A stretch of DNA of 26,090 bases from contig DEST01000113.1 in the NCBI GenBank assembly GCA_002361365.1, forward strand, positions 1 to 26,090. The letters are read 5' to 3'. Shown piece by piece: positions 23,693 through 26,090 of this stretch. The notes beneath the pieces are model-generated. The model saw only the letters and a list, made by a program, of their open reading frames with translations. It searched no databases and had not been told where the DNA came from. Each line of letters opens with the position of its first letter. The stretch's first letter is position 1. This stretch comes from Alphaproteobacteria bacterium UBA3307 (GTDB lineage: Bacteria; Pseudomonadota; Alphaproteobacteria; RF32; CAG-239). The position numbers were made by a program, and so were the translations under genes.

Positions 23693-24241
23693 TTAAAAAC
23701 TCTCGCTGTTATTTTTCAGTATTCTTAAATCTGAACGAAATTCAATAATAAGTACGGTTTGCCAAAATAAAAATATCATTGTTACAATATCATCACACAT
23801 ACGATTATCTATAATATCAGTAAGCGCGAAAATATAACCTTGTTCAGTTGTCACAAACAGCATCGCTGTTTCCCACGCAAACATAGAAAATCGTTTATCT
23901 ATAATCGGAATTAGGTTATTTTTTTCATCATAAACAATATTACGAATACTTTTCATTTTGTATGAAAAATATTTTATTATAAACACAAAAGCGCAAATAA
24001 ATATTTGTAAAAGAATATTATACCATATCCATTTCTTATCGCAAACATTATTAGGTATGCCATTAAAATCATAATCATACTTTATCATATTAGGGATAGA
24101 ATCCCAATAAACGGAATATATTACAATTTCTATTATAAGTACGGAGAAAGCTATAATAATGGATAAGTTAGTTCTAAACCTAATTCCTTTTAATGTATTT
24201 CCGGATATAAGTAGTTTTAAAAATTGTATAAAAGACGACAT
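23693..24241 (-). CDS. DUF1648-like integral membrane protein
   Basis: This 182-residue protein has AGGAG upstream of the ATG. About four membrane segments are seen at roughly 26-44, 73-92, 122-141 and 150-167. Between the first two is YWDSIPNMIKYDYDFNGIP, then NNVCDKKWI, which resembles the DUF1648 motif (proline, then a dipole of a short loop, asparagine-glycine and a lysine before the next span). DUF1648 proteins are small membrane proteins, some linked to peptide immunity or transport regulation; no role can be assigned. It has no co-directional partner. The base composition is very AT-rich. Confidence 0.5.
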   Translation of the reverse strand: MSSFIQFLKLLISGNTLKGIRFRTNLSIIIAFSVLIIEIVIYSVYWDSIPNMIKYDYDFNGIPNNVCDKKWIWYNILLQIFICAFVFIIKYFSYKMKSIRNIVYDEKNNLIPIIDKRFSMFAWETAMLFVTTEQGYIFALTDIIDNRMCDDIVTMIFLFWQTVLIIEFRSDLRILKNNSESF

Positions 24242-24580
24242 ATTTGCTCCTATTTAATAAGTTATACAAGCATATTACCTCATAAAATAAAAACACAATA
24301 GCATTATTATCAAATTATCAGCAGGTTATTCAAGTGACTCTTCAAGGCGATAAAAACCTCACTAAATGGGTATTTTTTTCTTGAATCAGTGCTTAAAGCC
24401 ATTCAAAAATCTTTGCTGAAATATGTCAGTTCTGCGATTAAAACTGCACGGGAAAATCTAAAATGGAATAATAAAATCAGGTAATATTAGGTAAAAATTA
24501 TTGACAATTCGGTAAAATTAGATAATATTAAAGAAAATAAAAGATAATTAAAGAACATTAAATATTATCGGAGATGATAA
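24242..24580. other. AT-rich intergenic region upstream of the Fic gene
   Basis: No gene is supported. A frame without a start codon is open at 24338-24484. Near the right end are three copies of a GGTAA(A/T)ATTA-like motif starting at 24480, 24490 and 24511, and a promoter at 24501-24528. Nothing else is recognisable. Confidence 0.6.
24501..24528 (+). promoter_or_regulatory. Promoter of the Fic gene with flanking GGTAA repeats
   Basis: A consensus -35 box TTGACA (24501-24506) and a -10 box TAATAT (24523-24528) are separated by 16 bases, 53 bases before the fic start. GGTAA motifs begin at 24480, 24490 and 24511, spaced 10 and 21 bases, so all face the same side of the helix. One falls in the spacer. 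They could be regulator sites, perhaps for autorepression. Confidence 0.5.
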
Positions 24581-25618
24581 ATGATTGACCTAAAAAATAT
24601 CCATATTACGCCTGAAATGCTTAATATTATTACCGAAGTTGATGAGTTCAAAGGTTCGTGGAATGCATCGGAACAGCAACCGGATAAATATAAGCACCTA
24701 AAAAAAATCGCCACCATAGAGTCAATCGGTTCATCTAGCCGTATTGAAGGCAATACTCTTACAGACAAGCAGGTGGAAACAGTTTTAGCCAATCTTAAAA
24801 AGCAGTCTTTTACCACTCGCGACGAGCAAGAAGTTGCCGGATATGCCGATTTAATGGAAAATATCTTTGATAATTATGAGGTTATTCCTTTTAACGAGAA
24901 TTATATTAAGCAGCTTCATAAGATTTTGCTGTCGTATTCTGATAAAGATGAGCGTCATCGCGGCGAATACAAAACTCTTGCCAATAGTGTGGCTGCTTTT
25001 GATGCTGATGGCAAGGAAATAGGTATTGTGTTTGAAACTGCGACACCGTTTGATACGCCACAGTTGATGCGAGAGTTAATTCAAGAAACCAGAGAACAAC
25101 TGGAAGATAAGTTTATTCATCCGCTTATTATGATTGGCTTGTTCGTTGTTCATTTTTTAGCCATACACCCGTTTCAAGACGGAAACGGCAGAATGTCGCG
25201 TGCCTTAACCACATTATTGCTTTTGAAAAATGGTTATTCATATGTTCCGTATAGTTCTATGGAAGGAATAATAGAAGAAAATAAAGCATCTTATTATAAG
25301 GCTCTGCGTAATAGTCAAAATACTTTTAAAACAGATGATGTTAATTATGATTATTGGCTTAATTTCTTTTTGCGAATGGTTCAGAAACAGGTTGTTCGCC
25401 TAAAACAGAAGATGAACCAAGCAACGGCAACTCTAACTTTAACCGAAACAAAAATTATGGATTTGTTTAACGAGCAAAATCAATGGGTAATTTCAGCAAT
25501 GGTTGAGGCTCTGAATATGAATGTTGCCACGATTAAAAAAGCGGTTGGTGAGTTGGTAAAAAAAGGATATTTACAAAAAAACGGAACAACCCGTGGTGCT
25601 TGGTATGAACGAAAATAA
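24581..25618 (+). CDS. fic: Class II Fic protein with N-terminal inhibitory helix and winged-helix tail
   Basis: Fic enzymes transfer AMP (or another nucleotide part) to a target side chain. This 345-residue protein has the full catalytic motif HPFQDGNGRMSR at 196-207 (His196, Asp200, Asn202, Arg204). It has the class II inhibitory motif S-x3-E-G (Ser52, Glu56, Gly57; SSSRIEGN) upstream, whose glutamate blocks ATP binding until released. The C-terminal part (about 285-345) contains a winged-helix-type segment (VISAMVEALNMNVATIKKAVGELVKKGYL), found in many such regulators. GGAGATG precedes the ATG. No separate antitoxin gene is seen, as expected for class II. The target is unknown. Confidence 0.92.
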   Translation: MIDLKNIHITPEMLNIITEVDEFKGSWNASEQQPDKYKHLKKIATIESIGSSSRIEGNTLTDKQVETVLANLKKQSFTTRDEQEVAGYADLMENIFDNYEVIPFNENYIKQLHKILLSYSDKDERHRGEYKTLANSVAAFDADGKEIGIVFETATPFDTPQLMRELIQETREQLEDKFIHPLIMIGLFVVHFLAIHPFQDGNGRMSRALTTLLLLKNGYSYVPYSSMEGIIEENKASYYKALRNSQNTFKTDDVNYDYWLNFFLRMVQKQVVRLKQKMNQATATLTLTETKIMDLFNEQNQWVISAMVEALNMNVATIKKAVGELVKKGYLQKNGTTRGAWYERK

Positions 25619-25624
25619 AAGAAA

Positions 25625-25646
25625 AAGTCGCCATTTCTGACGACTT
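25625..25646 (+). terminator. Weak terminator after the Fic gene
   Basis: AAGTCG (25625-25630) pairs with CGACTT (25641-25646) six bases after the stop, with only a short T-rich tail. Weak. Confidence 0.35.
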
Positions 25647-25652
25647 GTTAAG

Positions 25653-26090
25653 TTTGGTCGGAGTGACTGGATTGGCTTCGCCGCCCCTGCGTTCATCGCC
25701 TAAAGGCGACCGGCATACTCCAGTATGCCTTTCGCTTGTGGTCGCACCAGCTTTTCACTGGTCCTCATCCGCCACTCGTCACAAAAACACCAAACCCCGC
25801 CATAAAGACGGGGTTTAGTGTATTTGGTCGGAGTGACTGGATTGGCTTCGCCGCCCCTGCGCTCATCGCCTAAAGGCGACCGGCATCCCAAAGTCTGCCT
25901 TTCGCTTGTGGTCGCACCAGCTTCCCGCTGTTCCTCATCCGCCACTCGCCACAAATGCATTAAACCCCGCCATAAAGACGGGGTTTAGTGTATTTGGTCG
26001 GAGTGACTGGATTGGCTTTGCCGCCCCTACGCTCATCGCCTAAAGGCGACCGGCATACTCCCGTATGCCTTTCGCTTGTGGTCGCACCAG
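25653..26090. repeat. Tandem array of 170-bp structured repeats with tRNA-3'-end-like segment
   Basis: Copies start at 25653, 25823 and 25993, an exact 170-base period; the third is cut by the window edge. Each starts TTTGGTCGGAGTGACTGG. On the minus strand this reads AATCCAGTCACTCCGACCA, like a tRNA T-arm and acceptor end with CCA. Within a unit are hairpins: TCGCC/GGCGA around TAAA, GGCATACT/AGTATGCC (perfect in copy 1, changed in copies 2 and 3), ACCAG/CTGGT, and AAACCCCG/CGGGGTTT near the end. Differences between copies cluster in these hairpins. GC content is higher than in the rest of the window. No gene is supported. Confidence 0.85.

Noticed and set aside
24338..24484. Open frame of 48 codons upstream of fic
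   Set aside because: It has no start codon or ribosome binding site; the amphipathic look may be chance in AT-rich DNA. A decayed gene cannot be excluded.
25700..25960. Minus-strand 86-codon frame in the repeat array
   Set aside because: It consists of the repeat unit translated twice and varies with the hairpins; it is a by-product of a 170-bp period not divisible by three.
25653..26090. CRISPR array
   Set aside because: The units are 170 bp and directly tandem with no unique spacers, and no cas gene is seen.

Overview
The window reads as a low-GC Gram-negative chromosome, most likely an uncultured alphaproteobacterium. That placement is an inference: it rests on an alphaproteobacterial-style DUF6456-like regulator, the FabI and lipopolysaccharide-type glycosyltransferase genes, and an outer-membrane spanin, which implies a two-membrane envelope. 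Host genes lie at both ends: the 3' part of priA (2-1558) on the left, and yihY, fabI, a WaaE/KdtX-like glycosyltransferase, a Bor-like lipoprotein, a DUF1648-like membrane protein and a Fic protein on the right (20414-25618). The window ends in a 170-bp tandem repeat array whose units carry a tRNA-3'-end-like sequence.

Between them, from about 1559 to about 17400 or 20400, lies a compact podovirus-like prophage. Its left end is a two-gene leftward repressor operon facing a rightward early gene across a 125-bp switch region. There, a perfect inverted repeat fills the spacer of the rightward promoter and a degraded copy lies in the spacer of the leftward promoter. A terminator follows the early gene. 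One long rightward late cluster comes next: a GroES-like co-chaperonin, portal, two tail fibres with accessory proteins, a lysis cassette (holin-like proteins, SleB-type endolysin, overlapping spanin pair), small and large terminase, scaffold, major capsid protein, a strong terminator-like hairpin, head-tail adaptor, nozzle, a GNAT acetyltransferase and an ejection-type protein. No integrase, excisionase, replication gene or polymerase is visible, so the element is incomplete, domesticated, or dependent on functions encoded elsewhere.

After the virion genes comes a short gene broken by an in-frame stop, a hairpin-rich gap, and a 981-residue protein joining two glycosyltransferase domains to a TupA-like ATP-grasp domain. 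It could be prophage cargo that modifies the host surface, or a host gene beside the prophage. It ends at a terminator that overlaps the last codons of the convergent yihY gene.

The most unusual items are the integrase-less compact prophage with its own GroES-like protein, the mirrored operator switch, a 109-bp structured insertion flanked by 16-bp direct repeats between tail-fibre genes, the three-domain surface-glycan enzyme, and the tRNA-tailed 170-bp repeats. Names come from reading motifs by eye; no database search was run.
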